Assembly (NCBI RefSeq): GCF_003501885.1
Contig: NZ_QWFA01000051.1
Coordinates: forward strand, 1 to 34,653
DNA: 34,653 bases
Source: Streptomyces globisporus
GTDB lineage: Bacteria > Actinomycetota > Actinomycetes > Streptomycetales > Streptomycetaceae
Direction of reading: 5' to 3'
Under the pieces are notes generated by a model that did no database searches, was not told where the DNA came from, and worked only from the letters and a program-made list of their open reading frames with translations. Positions within the stretch are counted from its first letter, which is position 1. Each line of letters starts with the position of its first letter. A program made the translations under genes and the position numbers. Of this stretch, positions 22,656 through 30,647 are shown piece after piece.

Positions 22656-22697
22656 CCACCTGAAGAAGGCTTCAGGTGGCTTCAGGCTGCGTTCAGC
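22656..22697. promoter_or_regulatory. Response-regulator box: direct and inverted TTCAGG repeats
   Basis: TTCAGG occurs at 22671-22676 and 22681-22686, with TTCAGC at 22692-22697, so spacings are 10 and 11 bp, as for PhoB/OmpR tandem sites. The first copy is also the right arm of a 10-bp palindrome (CCACCTGAAG at 22656-22665, CTTCAGGTGG at 22670-22679). It lies about 20 nt from the regulator start and 60 nt from the PepSY start, suiting control of both. Confidence 0.65.
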
Positions 22698-22755
22698 ATC
22701 GGGTCGGCAGTGTGGAACCCGTCGAACAGCACAGCAGCTCTCGGGGAGGAACCTC

Positions 22756-23496
22756 ATGAAGCGCAACGTCACCATCGCAGCGATCACCGCGGCCGTTCTG
22801 ATCGGCGGCACCACCGCCGCCACCGTCGCCTTCGCGGACAGCGACGGCGACCGCGACCGTACGTCCACCAGGAGCACGAGCAGCGTGAGCCTCGCCGACG
22901 ACCGGGACGACCGTACGGACGACGCTTCCGACGACCGGTCGGACGACCGGGCCCCGGCCGCCGCGAAGAACGCCCGGCTCTCCCTCGACCAGGCCGTCGC
23001 CGCCGCGCTGAAGAGCGTCCCGGGCACGGTCGCCCAGGCCGAGCTGGACCGGGACGACGACGACCACGACGGCCGTACGGTGTGGGAGCTGGACGTCCGA
23101 GGCTCCGACAAGAAGTGGCACGACGTCACGGTGGACGCCGACAACGGCAAGGTCCTCAAGACTCGCGACGACGACAACGACGACCGCGACGACCACGCCC
23201 CCCGCTCCTCGGCCGTCACCCTGAACGAGGCGGCGGCAGCGGCCCTGAAGACCGCGCCGGGCACCGTCACGTCGATCGACCTGGACGACGACGATGACGA
23301 CGACAACGGCAGCCGGAGCGACGTCCTGCGCTGGGACGTCGACATCGCGGGCAAGGACGGCAAGCAGCACGAACTGCGCGTGGACGCCGAGACCGGCAAG
23401 GTCACCGTGGACCGCGACGACGACGGAGACGACAACCGGGACGACCGGGACGACCGGGACGACCGGAACGACGACCGGGACGGCGACGACGACTGA
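22756..23496 (+). CDS. Exported double-PepSY protein, aspartate-rich
   Basis: 246 residues, ATG at 22756 with GGGGAGGA upstream. The signal peptide is about residues 1-27 (KRNVTIAAITAAVLIGGTTAATVAFA). Two PepSY domains follow, about 75-135 (LSLDQAVAAALKSVPGTVAQAELD, WELDVRGSDKKWHDVTVDADNGKVL) and 155-225 (VTLNEAAAAALKTAPGTVTSIDLD, WDVDIAGKDGKQHELRVDAETGKVT). Around and between them are Asp/Arg-rich linkers, and the C-terminus is a run of DDR/DRD units. PepSY domains inhibit peptidases or sit in envelope stress proteins; no protease gene is adjacent. Acidic clusters suggest calcium or other divalent binding. It is divergent from the two-component system and probably its target. The tail is encoded by a 9-bp tandem repeat and ends before the 23521-23573 terminator. 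Confidence 0.9.
   Translation: MKRNVTIAAITAAVLIGGTTAATVAFADSDGDRDRTSTRSTSSVSLADDRDDRTDDASDDRSDDRAPAAAKNARLSLDQAVAAALKSVPGTVAQAELDRDDDDHDGRTVWELDVRGSDKKWHDVTVDADNGKVLKTRDDDNDDRDDHAPRSSAVTLNEAAAAALKTAPGTVTSIDLDDDDDDDNGSRSDVLRWDVDIAGKDGKQHELRVDAETGKVTVDRDDDGDDNRDDRDDRDDRNDDRDGDDD
23432..23467 (+). repeat. 9-bp tandem repeat coding Asp-Arg-Asp units
   Basis: Four contiguous copies of a 9-mer (ACGACCGGG, with one A change at each end of the array) in frame in the PepSY gene. Repeat number is likely to vary between strains, changing the acidic tail length without shifting the frame. Confidence 0.8.
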
Positions 23497-23520
23497 CGGG
23501 AGCCCGTCCCCGGCCCCGTA

Positions 23521-23573
23521 CGCGCTGAAGGCCCCCTGAGCGGCACACATCCGCTCAGGGGGCCTTCAGCGCG
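23521..23573. terminator. 23-bp perfect hairpin, PepSY / meaB convergent terminator
   Basis: Arms 23521-23543 and 23551-23573 are fully complementary over 23 bp around a 7-nt loop. It lies 24 nt after the PepSY stop and 12 nt before the meaB stop. No T run follows on either strand, yet stem strength alone should insulate the convergent genes. Confidence 0.85.
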
Positions 23574-23584
23574 CGCTCGGCCGC

Positions 23585-24553
23585 TCAGGAGCCCTCCGTC
23601 AGCCCCGCCACCAGCTCGTCCGCCGCCGCGTACGGGTCCAGGCTCCCCGACACGATGCGTTCGGCCAGGGCGTGCAGGCGGCGGTCGCCGCGGAGGTCGG
23701 CGATCCTCTCGCGGAGCGCGGTGACCGCGATCGACTCGACCTCGTGGGCGGCGCGGGCCGTGCGGCGTTCGGCCAGGACGCCGTGCTCCTCCATCCAGGC
23801 CCGGTGCTTCTCCAGGGCCTCGACCACCTCGTCCGTGCCCTGGCCCCGGGCCGCGACCGTCTTCACGATCGGGGGGCGCCAGTCGCCGGGGCCCCGGGAC
23901 TCCCCCAGGCCCAGCATGTGGTTCAGCTCGCGGGCGGTGGCGTCGGCGCCGTCGCGGTCGGCCTTGTTGACCACGTAGACGTCGCCGATCTCCAGGATTC
24001 CGGCCTTCGCCGCCTGGATGCCGTCGCCCATGCCCGGGGCGAGCAGCACGACGGAGGTGTCGGCCTGGGAGGCGATCTCCACCTCGGACTGGCCGACACC
24101 GACCGTCTCGACGAGAACCACGTCGCAGCCCGCCGCGTCGAGGACGCGGATGGCCTGCGGGGCGGCCCAGGCGAGGCCGCCGAGGTGGCCCCGGGTCGCC
24201 ATGGAGCGGATGTAGACGCCCGGGTCCGAGGCGTGGTCCGACATCCGGACCCGGTCGCCGAGCAGTGCCCCGCCGGAGAACGGCGAGGACGGGTCGACGG
24301 CGAGCACGCCGACCCGCTTGCCCGCCCGGCGGTAGGCGGAGACCAGGGCGGAGGTGGAGGTGGACTTGCCGACGCCCGGCGAGCCCGTCAGGCCGACGAC
24401 GTACGCATGGCCCGCCAGCGGGGCCAGTGCCGCCATCACCTCACGGAGCTGCGGGGACGCCCCCTCCACCAGCGAGATCAGCCGGGCCACCGCACGCGGC
24501 CTGCCTGCTCGCGCCTGCTCGACCAGCGTGGGGACGTCCAGGTCCACGTTCAC
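23585..24553 (-). CDS. meaB: MeaB-type GTPase, acyl-CoA mutase chaperone
   Basis: 322 residues, GTG at 24551-24553; a GTG two codons later is better spaced (8 nt) from GGAG. It is a G3E-family GTPase: P-loop GSPGVGKST at 57-65, VDPSSPFSGGALLGDRVRM, the Walker-B/switch region VLVETVGVGQSEVE, and the base-recognition motif NKAD near 195. A C-terminal helical dimerisation arm completes it. MeaB loads and protects the B12 cofactor of methylmalonyl-CoA mutase and relatives, gating cofactor release by GTP hydrolysis. No mutase is adjacent, so its partner is elsewhere; the IcmA of this window is a plausible client alongside methylmalonyl-CoA mutase. It is 36 bp downstream of the thiolase gene and probably in one operon with it. 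Confidence 0.95.
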   Translation of the reverse strand: MNVDLDVPTLVEQARAGRPRAVARLISLVEGASPQLREVMAALAPLAGHAYVVGLTGSPGVGKSTSTSALVSAYRRAGKRVGVLAVDPSSPFSGGALLGDRVRMSDHASDPGVYIRSMATRGHLGGLAWAAPQAIRVLDAAGCDVVLVETVGVGQSEVEIASQADTSVVLLAPGMGDGIQAAKAGILEIGDVYVVNKADRDGADATARELNHMLGLGESRGPGDWRPPIVKTVAARGQGTDEVVEALEKHRAWMEEHGVLAERRTARAAHEVESIAVTALRERIADLRGDRRLHALAERIVSGSLDPYAAADELVAGLTEGS

Positions 24554-24589
24554 CGCTCCGTTCTCGCCTTGCCTCGTGTCGTTACGGTG

Positions 24590-25795
24590 TTACTTGCCCG
24601 GGACCCGGATGATCAACGCGTCGCCCTGACCGCCGCCGCCGCAGAGCGCCGCCGCGCCCGTGCCGCCGCCGCGCCGCTTCAGCTCCAGGGCCAGGTGCAG
24701 GACGACCCGGGCGCCGGACATCCCGATGGGGTGGCCGAGCGCGATCGCGCCGCCGTTGACGTTGACCTTGTCCGAGGTGACGCCCAGGTCCTTCATCGAC
24801 TGGACGGCGACGGCCGCGAACGCCTCGTTGATCTCGATCAGGTCGAGGTCGTCGACGGTCAGGCCGTCCTTCTTCAGGGCGTGCCGGATCGCGTTGGAGG
24901 GCTGCGACTGGAGGGAGTTGTCGGGGCCCGCGACGTTCCCGTGGGCGCCGATCTCGGCGATCCAGTCGAGGCCCAGCTCCTCGGCCCTGGCCTTGCTCAT
25001 CACGACGACCGCGGCGGCGCCGTCGGAGATCTGCGAGGAGGTGCCCGCGGTGATCGTGCCGTCCTTGGCGAAGGCGGGGCGCAGCTTGCCGAGGGTCTCC
25101 ACGGTCGTCTCGGCGCGGATGCCCTCGTCCTGGGAGAAGAGGACCGGGTCGCCCTTGCGCTGCGGGATCTCGACGGGGGTGATCTCCGCCTCGAAGAGGC
25201 CGTTCTTCTGGGCGGCGGCGGCCCGCTGGTGGGAGAGCGCGCCGATCTCGTCCTGGGCGGCGCGGTCCAGGCCGAGGCGGCCGTTGTGCTTCTCGGTGGA
25301 CTCGCCCATGGGGATGTTCTCGTAGGCGTCGGTGAGACCGTCGTACGCCATCGAGTCCAGCATCTCGATCGCGCCGTACTTGTAGCCCTCGCGGGACTTG
25401 GGGAGCAGGTGCGGGGCGTTGGTCATGGACTCCTGGCCGCCCGCGACCACGACGTCGAACTCCCCGGCGCGGATGAGCTGGTCGGCCAGCGCGATGGCGT
25501 CGAGCCCGGACAGACACACCTTGTTGACGGTGAGCGCGGGGACGTTCATCGGGATGCCGGCCTTGATCGCGGCCTGCCGGGCGGGGATCTGGCCGGCGCC
25601 CGCCTGGAGCACCTGGCCCATGATCACGTACTGGACCTGGTCGCCGCCGATGCCGGCCCGGTCCAGGGCGGCCTTGATCGCGACGCCGCCGAGGTCGGCC
25701 GCGGAGAAGCTCTTCAGGGAGCCGAGGAGACGGCCCATGGGCGTCCGGGCGCCCGCGACGATCACTGAGGTGGTGGTACCGGTCGTTGCTGGCAT
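24590..25795 (-). CDS. Acetyl-CoA C-acetyltransferase (thiolase)
   Basis: 401 residues from the ATG at 25793-25795, with AAGGGG 8 nt upstream; the GTG at 25801 is too near that site. Catalytic residues of a biosynthetic/degradative thiolase are present: Cys94 (NKVCLSG, acyl acceptor), His355 (ALGHPIG) and Cys385 ([10 protein letters not shown], proton relay), with [10 protein letters not shown] carrying the NEAF motif. It condenses two acetyl-CoA to acetoacetyl-CoA, or cleaves 3-ketoacyl-CoA. Acetoacetyl-CoA feeds crotonyl/butyryl-CoA and ethylmalonyl-CoA, which ties it to the epimerase and mutase genes. It is cytoplasmic. It forms an operon with meaB and is divergent from the epimerase; a plausible promoter is at 25839-25867. 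Confidence 0.95.
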   Translation of the reverse strand: MPATTGTTTSVIVAGARTPMGRLLGSLKSFSAADLGGVAIKAALDRAGIGGDQVQYVIMGQVLQAGAGQIPARQAAIKAGIPMNVPALTVNKVCLSGLDAIALADQLIRAGEFDVVVAGGQESMTNAPHLLPKSREGYKYGAIEMLDSMAYDGLTDAYENIPMGESTEKHNGRLGLDRAAQDEIGALSHQRAAAAQKNGLFEAEITPVEIPQRKGDPVLFSQDEGIRAETTVETLGKLRPAFAKDGTITAGTSSQISDGAAAVVVMSKARAEELGLDWIAEIGAHGNVAGPDNSLQSQPSNAIRHALKKDGLTVDDLDLIEINEAFAAVAVQSMKDLGVTSDKVNVNGGAIALGHPIGMSGARVVLHLALELKRRGGGTGAAALCGGGGQGDALIIRVPGK

Positions 25796-25838
25796 GGGCA
25801 CGGCCCCTTGGGATCGGATGTGAACGAGGGTTTACCTG

Positions 25839-25867
25839 AATGTACTGAGCGCTCCCGCGCCCGTCAT
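25839..25867 (-). promoter_or_regulatory. Predicted thiolase-meaB promoter
   Basis: On the minus strand ATGACG (plus 25862-25867) and TACATT (plus 25839-25844) are separated by 17 nt. Transcription would begin about 35 nt before the ATG at 25795. Confidence 0.4.
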
Positions 25868-25925
25868 CCGGCTACCGGTGTGACGGCGCGCACGTTGCGT
25901 AACCATGGCGGGAGCGCCGTGGTCG

Positions 25926-25947
25926 ATCCATGCTGAATCCATGCTGA
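25926..25947 (+). repeat. 11-bp tandem duplication across the epimerase start
   Basis: ATCCATGCTGA occurs twice in direct contact (25926-25936, 25937-25947), so two ATGCTGA copies exist 11 bp apart. The first ATG (25930) opens a five-codon frame that stops within the second copy, one base off the real reading frame; the second ATG (25941) is the epimerase start. Confidence 0.85.
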
Positions 25948-26369
25948 CGCGAATCGATCACATCGGGATCGCCTGTTTCGACCTGGACAAGACGGTCGAC
26001 TTCTACCGTGCCACGTACGGGTTCGAGGTGTTCCACTCCGAGGTCAACGAGGAGCAGGGGGTCCGCGAGGCCATGCTCAAGATCAACGAGACCTCGGACG
26101 GCGGGGCCTCCTACCTCCAACTGCTGGAGCCCACCCGGGAGGACTCCGCCGTGGGCAAGTGGCTGGCGAAGAACGGGGAGGGCGTGCACCACATCGCCTT
26201 CGGTACGGAGGACGTGGACGGGGACGCCGCGGACATCCGCGAGAAGGGCGTCCGGGTGCTGTACGACGAGCCCAGGACGGGGTCGATGGGGTCCCGGATC
26301 ACGTTCCTGCACCCCAAGGACTGCCACGGTGTCCTCACCGAACTGGTCACGAGCCGGGCGGACCACTGA
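25941..26369 (+). CDS. Methylmalonyl-CoA epimerase
   Basis: 142 residues from the ATG at 25941, where family members begin (MLTRIDHIGIAC). An in-frame ATG at 25905 would add 12 residues lacking family similarity. No ribosome site is near 25941. It is a glyoxalase/VOC-fold metalloenzyme with the metal ligands His7 (DHIGIA), Gln60 (YLQLLEP), His84 (VHHIAF) and Glu134 (LTELV), spaced as in the Propionibacterium enzyme. It interconverts (S)- and (R)-methylmalonyl-CoA, linking propionyl-CoA carboxylation to the mutase and supplying the extender isomer for polyketides. Divergent from thiolase-meaB. The scy promoter -35 overlaps its stop codon. Confidence 0.95.
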   Translation: MLTRIDHIGIACFDLDKTVDFYRATYGFEVFHSEVNEEQGVREAMLKINETSDGGASYLQLLEPTREDSAVGKWLAKNGEGVHHIAFGTEDVDGDAADIREKGVRVLYDEPRTGSMGSRITFLHPKDCHGVLTELVTSRADH

Positions 26370-26395
26370 CCGCCGCATACCCGGCCCGGTAGAGT
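26366..26395 (+). promoter_or_regulatory. scy promoter
   Basis: CTGACC (26366-26371), 18-nt spacer, TAGAGT (26390-26395). The -35 overlaps the epimerase stop. Transcription would begin near 26402, giving a leader of about 170 nt before the scy GTG. Confidence 0.6.
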
Positions 26396-26464
26396 GGGCG
26401 GTTCCGGGCCGGGGCCGGGTCGGGGCCGTACCGCGTCCTCGTCGTTTGTCTGTCACCATTCCCC

Positions 26465-26491
26465 GGGGGACCGCTCGTCGGCGAGCCCCCC
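26465..26491 (+). other. Hairpin in the scy mRNA leader
   Basis: GCTCG (26473-26477) pairs with CGAGC (26482-26486) on a TCGG loop, extended by GGGGG (26465-26469) with CCCCC (26487-26491) across a 3-nt bulge. It is about 80 nt upstream of the start; possible mRNA stabiliser or control element. Confidence 0.4.
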
Positions 26492-26569
26492 GTGTGCAGA
26501 GTCACGACCAGGGTTGGGGTCTCCCCTGCTCGCAGAAGTTGAGAGCTCGGGGAAGGATGGGACCGCGCA

Positions 26570-29500
26570 GTGCGGGGCTACGAACGCCAGGAGAGCCACC
26601 GAGCTGAAGACGACCATCTCTCGCGGTTCGAAGCCGAGATGGACCGGCTGAAGACCGACCGGGAGAAGGCCGTCCAGCACGCCGAGGACCTCGGTTACCA
26701 GGTCGAGGTCTTGCGTGCCAAGCTGCACGAGGCCCGGCGCAATCTCGCGACCCGCCCCGCCTACGACAGCGCGGACATCGGCTACCAGGCCGAGCAGATG
26801 CTGCGGACCGCGCAGGCCCAGGCCGAGCAGATGCGCAGCGACGCCGAGCGTGAACTGCGCGAGGCCCGGGCCCAGACGCAGCGGATCCTGCAGGAGCACG
26901 CCGAGCACCAGGCGCGTCTCCAGGCCGAGTTGCACACCGAGGCCGTCCAGCGCAGGCAGCGGCTCGACCAGGAGCTGGCGGAGCGCCGCCAGACCGTCGA
27001 GTCGCATGTCAACGAGAACGTCGCCTGGGCCGAACAGCTCCGCGCCCGCACCGAGTCGCAGGCCCGCCGGCTGCTGGAGGAGTCCCGCGCCGAGGCCGAA
27101 CAGGCGCTGGCCGCCGCCCGCGACGAGTCCGCCCGGCTGGCGGAGGAGACGCGTCGGCGGACCGGCTTGGAGGCCGAGACCGCCCGGGCCGAAGCGGAAG
27201 CGATCCTGCTGCGCGCCCGCAAGGACGCCGAGCGGCTGCTCGGGGCCGCCTCCGCCCAGGCGCAGGAGGCCACCAGCCACGCGGAGCAGCTGCGTTCCAG
27301 CACGACCGCGGAGACCGACCAGGCCCGCCAGCAGACCGCCGAGCTGAACCGCACCGCCGAGCAGCGTCTCGCGGAGGCGGAGACCCGGCTGCGGGAATCC
27401 CGCCTGGAGGCCGAGAAGGTCCTCGCCGAGGCGAAGGAGGCCGCCGCCAAGCAGCTGGCCGCCGCCGAGTCGCAGAACGAACAGCGCACCCGTACGGCCA
27501 AGTCGGAGATCGCCCGGCTGGTCGGCGAGGCCACCAAGAGCGCCGAGGCGCTCAAGGAGGAGGCCGAACAGGCCCTCGCCGACGCCCGTGCCGAGGCGGA
27601 GCGGCTGGTCGCCGAGGCGACCGAGAAGGCCGGTACGGCGGCGGCCGAGGACGCCGCCGCCCAGCTGGCGAAGGCGGCCCGCAGCGCCGAGGAGGTGCTC
27701 ACCAAGGCATCCGAGGACGCGCAGTCGACGACGAAGGCGGCGCGCGAGGAGGCCGAGCGGATCCGCCGTGAGGCGGAGGCCGAGGCGGACCGGCTGCGCG
27801 GCGAGGCGGCCGAGCAGGCCGACGAGCTCAAGGGCGCGGCCAAGGACGACACCAAGGAGTACCGGGCCAAGACGGTCGAGCTCCAGGAGGAGGCCCGTCG
27901 GCTGCGCGGCGAGGCCGAGCAGCTGCGCTCCGAGGCGGTCGCCGAGGGCGAGCGGATCCGGGGCGAGGCCCGCCGCGAGGCGGTCCAGCAGCTGGAGGAG
28001 GGCGCCCGCACCGCCGAGGAGCTGCTGACCAAGGCCCGCTCCGACGCCGACGAGCTGCGCGCCAAGGCGAACGGCGAGAGCGAGCGCATCCGCACCGAGG
28101 CCGCCGAGCGGGCCGCGACCCTGCGCAAGCAGGCCGAGGAGACGCTGGAGCGCACCCGGACCGAGGCCGACGCGCTGCGGGCCGAGGCCGAGGAGCAGGC
28201 GGCGGCCGTCACGGCGGCAGCGGAGGCTGCGGCGGCCGAGCTGCGCGAGGAGACCGAGCGCGGCGTCGCCGCCCGGCAGGCCGAGGCCGCCGACGAGCTG
28301 ACCCGGCTGCACACCGAGGCCGAGTCGAAGCTCGCCGCCGCCGAGGAGGCGCTGGGCGAGGCCCGCACCGAGGCCGAGCGGATCCGCCGCGAGACGAACG
28401 AGGAGTCGGAGCGGCTGCGCGCGGAGGCGGCCGAGCGGCTGCGGGCGCTCACCGAGCAGGCCGGGACCGAGGCCGAGCGGCTGCGCGACGAGGCCGCCGC
28501 GGACGCCGCCAAGGCCCGGGCCGAGGGCGAGAATGTCGCCGTACGGCTGCGGAGCGAGGCGGCCGCCGAGGCGGAGCGGCTCAAGTCCGAGGCGCAGGAG
28601 ACCGCCGACCGGGTGCGCGCGGAGGCCGCGGCCGCCGCCGAGCGGGTCGGGGCCGAGGCCGCCGAGGCACTGGCCGCCGCCCAGGAGGAGGCGACCCGCC
28701 GCCGCCGGGAGGCCGAGGAGACGCTCGGCGCCGCCCGGTCCGAGGCGGAGCAGGAGCGTGAGCGGGCCCGCGAGCAGAGCGAGGAGCTGCTCGCCTCCGC
28801 CCGTAAGCGCGTCGAGGAGGCGCAGGCCGAGGCGGGCCGGCTGGTCGAGGAGGCGGACGCCCGGGCGACCGAGCTGGTCTCGGCGGCCGAGCAGACCGCC
28901 CAGCAGGTACGGGACTCCGTCTCGGGTCTGCACGAGCAGGCCGAGGAGGAGATCACCGGGCTGCGCCTCGCCGCGGAGCACGCCGCGGAGCGCACCCGTA
29001 CCGAGGCGCAGGAGGAGGCGGACCGGGTCCGCGCCGACGCGCACGCGGAGCGGGAGCGGGCCTCGGAGGACGCGGTCCGGCTGCGCCGGGAGGCGAACGA
29101 GGAGTCGGGCCGGCTCCGGCAGGAGGCCCACGAGGAGACCGAGGCCGCGAAGGCGCTGGCCGAGCGGACGGTCGCCGAGGCGATCACCGAGTCGGAGCGG
29201 CTGCGCGCGGACGCCTCCGAGTACAGCCAGCGGATGCGCACCGAGGCGTCCGACGCGCTGGCGTCGGCGGAGCAGGACGCCTCGCGCGCCCGTGCCGAGG
29301 CCCGGCAGGACGCCAACCGGATCCGTTCCGAGGCGGCGGCCCAGTCGGACCGGCTGATCGGCGAGTCGACCACCGAGAGCGAACGCATCCGTAACGAGGC
29401 CGCCCAGGCCTCCGAGCAGCTCGTCGTCGAGGCCACCACGGAGGCCAACCGCCGCCGCAGCGAGTCCACCGAGAAGGCGGACCGGATGCTGGCCGAGGCG

Positions 29501-30463
29501 GCCGCCGAGTCCGAGCGGCTGCGCACGGAGGCGGCCGAGCGGCTCGGCTCCGCGCAGGAGCAGGCGGCCCGCGCCCAGGAGGAGGCCGAACGGCTGCGCG
29601 ACGAGGCGGAGTCGGCGGCCGAGGAGCTGCGCTCGTCGGCCCGCCAGGAGGCGGACCGGGTGCTGGACGAGGCGCGCGAGGCGGCGGCCAAGCGCCGGGC
29701 GGACGCGGCCGAGCAGGCGGACCAGCTCATCAACAAGGCCCGGGAAGAGGCGCTGCGTACGGCCACCGAGGCCGAGACGCAGTCCGACACGATGGTCGGC
29801 GCGGCCCGCAAGGAGGCCCAGCGGATCACCTCGGAGGCGACCGTCGAGGGCAACACCCTGGTGGAGCGCGCCCGTGCCGACGCCGACGAACTGCTGGTCG
29901 GCGCCCGGCGTGACGCGACGCAGATCCGGGAGCGGGCCGAGGAGCTGCGGGCCCGGCTGGAGAGCGAGATCGAGGAGCTGCACGAGCGGGCCCGCCGGGA
30001 GACGTCCGAGCAGATGAAGACCGCCGGGGAGCGCGTCGACAACCTGATGAAGGCGGCGACCGAGCAGCGCGACGAGGCCGAGGCCAAGGCCAAGGAGCTG
30101 ATGGCGGAGGCCAATTCGGAGGCGAGCAAGGTCCGTATCGCCGCGGTGAAACGGGCCGAGTCGCTGCTGAAGGAGGCCGAGACCAAGAAGGCCGAGCTGA
30201 TCCGCGAGGCGGAGAAGCTGCGGGCCGAGGCGAAGGCCGAGGCCGAGGCGACGGTCGAAGAGGGCAAGCGCGAGCTGGACGTCCTGGTGCGCAGGCGCGA
30301 GGACATCAATGCGGAGATCTCCCGTGTCCAGGACGTGCTGGAAGCGTTGGAAGGTTTCGAGACTCCGGGCGGGGGCGGGAAACCGGCCGGCGGTTCCGCG
30401 GGAGGCGCCAAGGCTCCGGCGACGGCGGGCACACGGTCGGGGGGCAAGTCGTCCGAACGGTGA
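26570..30463 (+). CDS. scy: Scy, polarity-determining coiled-coil cytoskeletal protein
   Basis: 1297 residues, GTG at 26570 (MRGYERQE), GGAAGGA 12 nt upstream. Almost the whole protein is predicted coiled coil of Ala/Glu/Arg/Leu-rich sequence. An N-terminal heptad segment (about 18-65, SRFEAEMDRLKTDREKAVQHAEDLGYQVEVLRAKLHEARR, DivIVA-like) leads into hundreds of residues of imperfect units built on EAERLRxEAxExA, which fit hendecad-type long-period packing described for Scy. The C-terminal 35 residues (GGGGKPAGGSAGGAKAP) are Gly/Ala/Ser-rich and disordered. Scy assembles with DivIVA and FilP at hyphal tips and establishes new growth points; its deletion or excess disturbs branching. It is located immediately upstream of filP, as in S. 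coelicolor. Its repetitive coding DNA creates very long antisense open frames that are not genes. Confidence 0.97.
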   Translation: MRGYERQESHRAEDDHLSRFEAEMDRLKTDREKAVQHAEDLGYQVEVLRAKLHEARRNLATRPAYDSADIGYQAEQMLRTAQAQAEQMRSDAERELREARAQTQRILQEHAEHQARLQAELHTEAVQRRQRLDQELAERRQTVESHVNENVAWAEQLRARTESQARRLLEESRAEAEQALAAARDESARLAEETRRRTGLEAETARAEAEAILLRARKDAERLLGAASAQAQEATSHAEQLRSSTTAETDQARQQTAELNRTAEQRLAEAETRLRESRLEAEKVLAEAKEAAAKQLAAAESQNEQRTRTAKSEIARLVGEATKSAEALKEEAEQALADARAEAERLVAEATEKAGTAAAEDAAAQLAKAARSAEEVLTKASEDAQSTTKAAREEAERIRREAEAEADRLRGEAAEQADELKGAAKDDTKEYRAKTVELQEEARRLRGEAEQLRSEAVAEGERIRGEARREAVQQLEEGARTAEELLTKARSDADELRAKANGESERIRTEAAERAATLRKQAEETLERTRTEADALRAEAEEQAAAVTAAAEAAAAELREETERGVAARQAEAADELTRLHTEAESKLAAAEEALGEARTEAERIRRETNEESERLRAEAAERLRALTEQAGTEAERLRDEAAADAAKARAEGENVAVRLRSEAAAEAERLKSEAQETADRVRAEAAAAAERVGAEAAEALAAAQEEATRRRREAEETLGAARSEAEQERERAREQSEELLASARKRVEEAQAEAGRLVEEADARATELVSAAEQTAQQVRDSVSGLHEQAEEEITGLRLAAEHAAERTRTEAQEEADRVRADAHAERERASEDAVRLRREANEESGRLRQEAHEETEAAKALAERTVAEAITESERLRADASEYSQRMRTEASDALASAEQDASRARAEARQDANRIRSEAAAQSDRLIGESTTESERIRNEAAQASEQLVVEATTEANRRRSESTEKADRMLAEAAAESERLRTEAAERLGSAQEQAARAQEEAERLRDEAESAAEELRSSARQEADRVLDEAREAAAKRRADAAEQADQLINKAREEALRTATEAETQSDTMVGAARKEAQRITSEATVEGNTLVERARADADELLVGARRDATQIRERAEELRARLESEIEELHERARRETSEQMKTAGERVDNLMKAATEQRDEAEAKAKELMAEANSEASKVRIAAVKRAESLLKEAETKKAELIREAEKLRAEAKAEAEATVEEGKRELDVLVRRREDINAEISRVQDVLEALEGFETPGGGGKPAGGSAGGAKAPATAGTRSGGKSSER

Positions 30464-30647
30464 CCGGCCCGCAGTGCGCCATGCTTCGTCATGGACATTC
30501 AAGCCTTCGAGTGGCAAGCACTCCGGGGGTCAGCCACTCAAAAGGGGTGTCATTCTCCAGATCAAACCGGCATCTTCACGCTGACACGCCGCAATGGCCC
30601 CTAGGATTCCCTCTATCACCTCACCGGTCTCATTCGACAGGAACCCC
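30464..30647 (+). promoter_or_regulatory. scy-filP intergenic region with filP -10
   Basis: TAGGAT (30602-30607) is a good -10, with a CTGACA hexamer (30581-30586) 15 nt before it (short spacing). A GAGTGGC / GCCACTC repeat (30509-30515, 30533-30539) with a 17-nt loop may end scy transcription. So filP probably has its own promoter. Confidence 0.45.

Noticed and set aside
23672-25768. 698-residue plus-strand open frame
   Set aside because: Antisense to thiolase and meaB, without recognisable domains.
25905-25940. Extended epimerase start at 25905
   Set aside because: It adds 12 residues without family similarity; relatives begin at MLTRIDH, and the extension crosses the tandem duplication.
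26570-30463. CRISPR-like or satellite repeats in scy
   Set aside because: Repeats are degenerate and follow codons for coiled-coil units, with no constant spacer or repeat length.
26453-30517. Antisense open frames of more than 1,200 residues opposite scy
   Set aside because: They mirror the third-position GC bias and repeats of scy; their Leu/Gly/Arg-rich or Ser/Ala-rich composition has no domain, and Scy is firmly identified on the plus strand.
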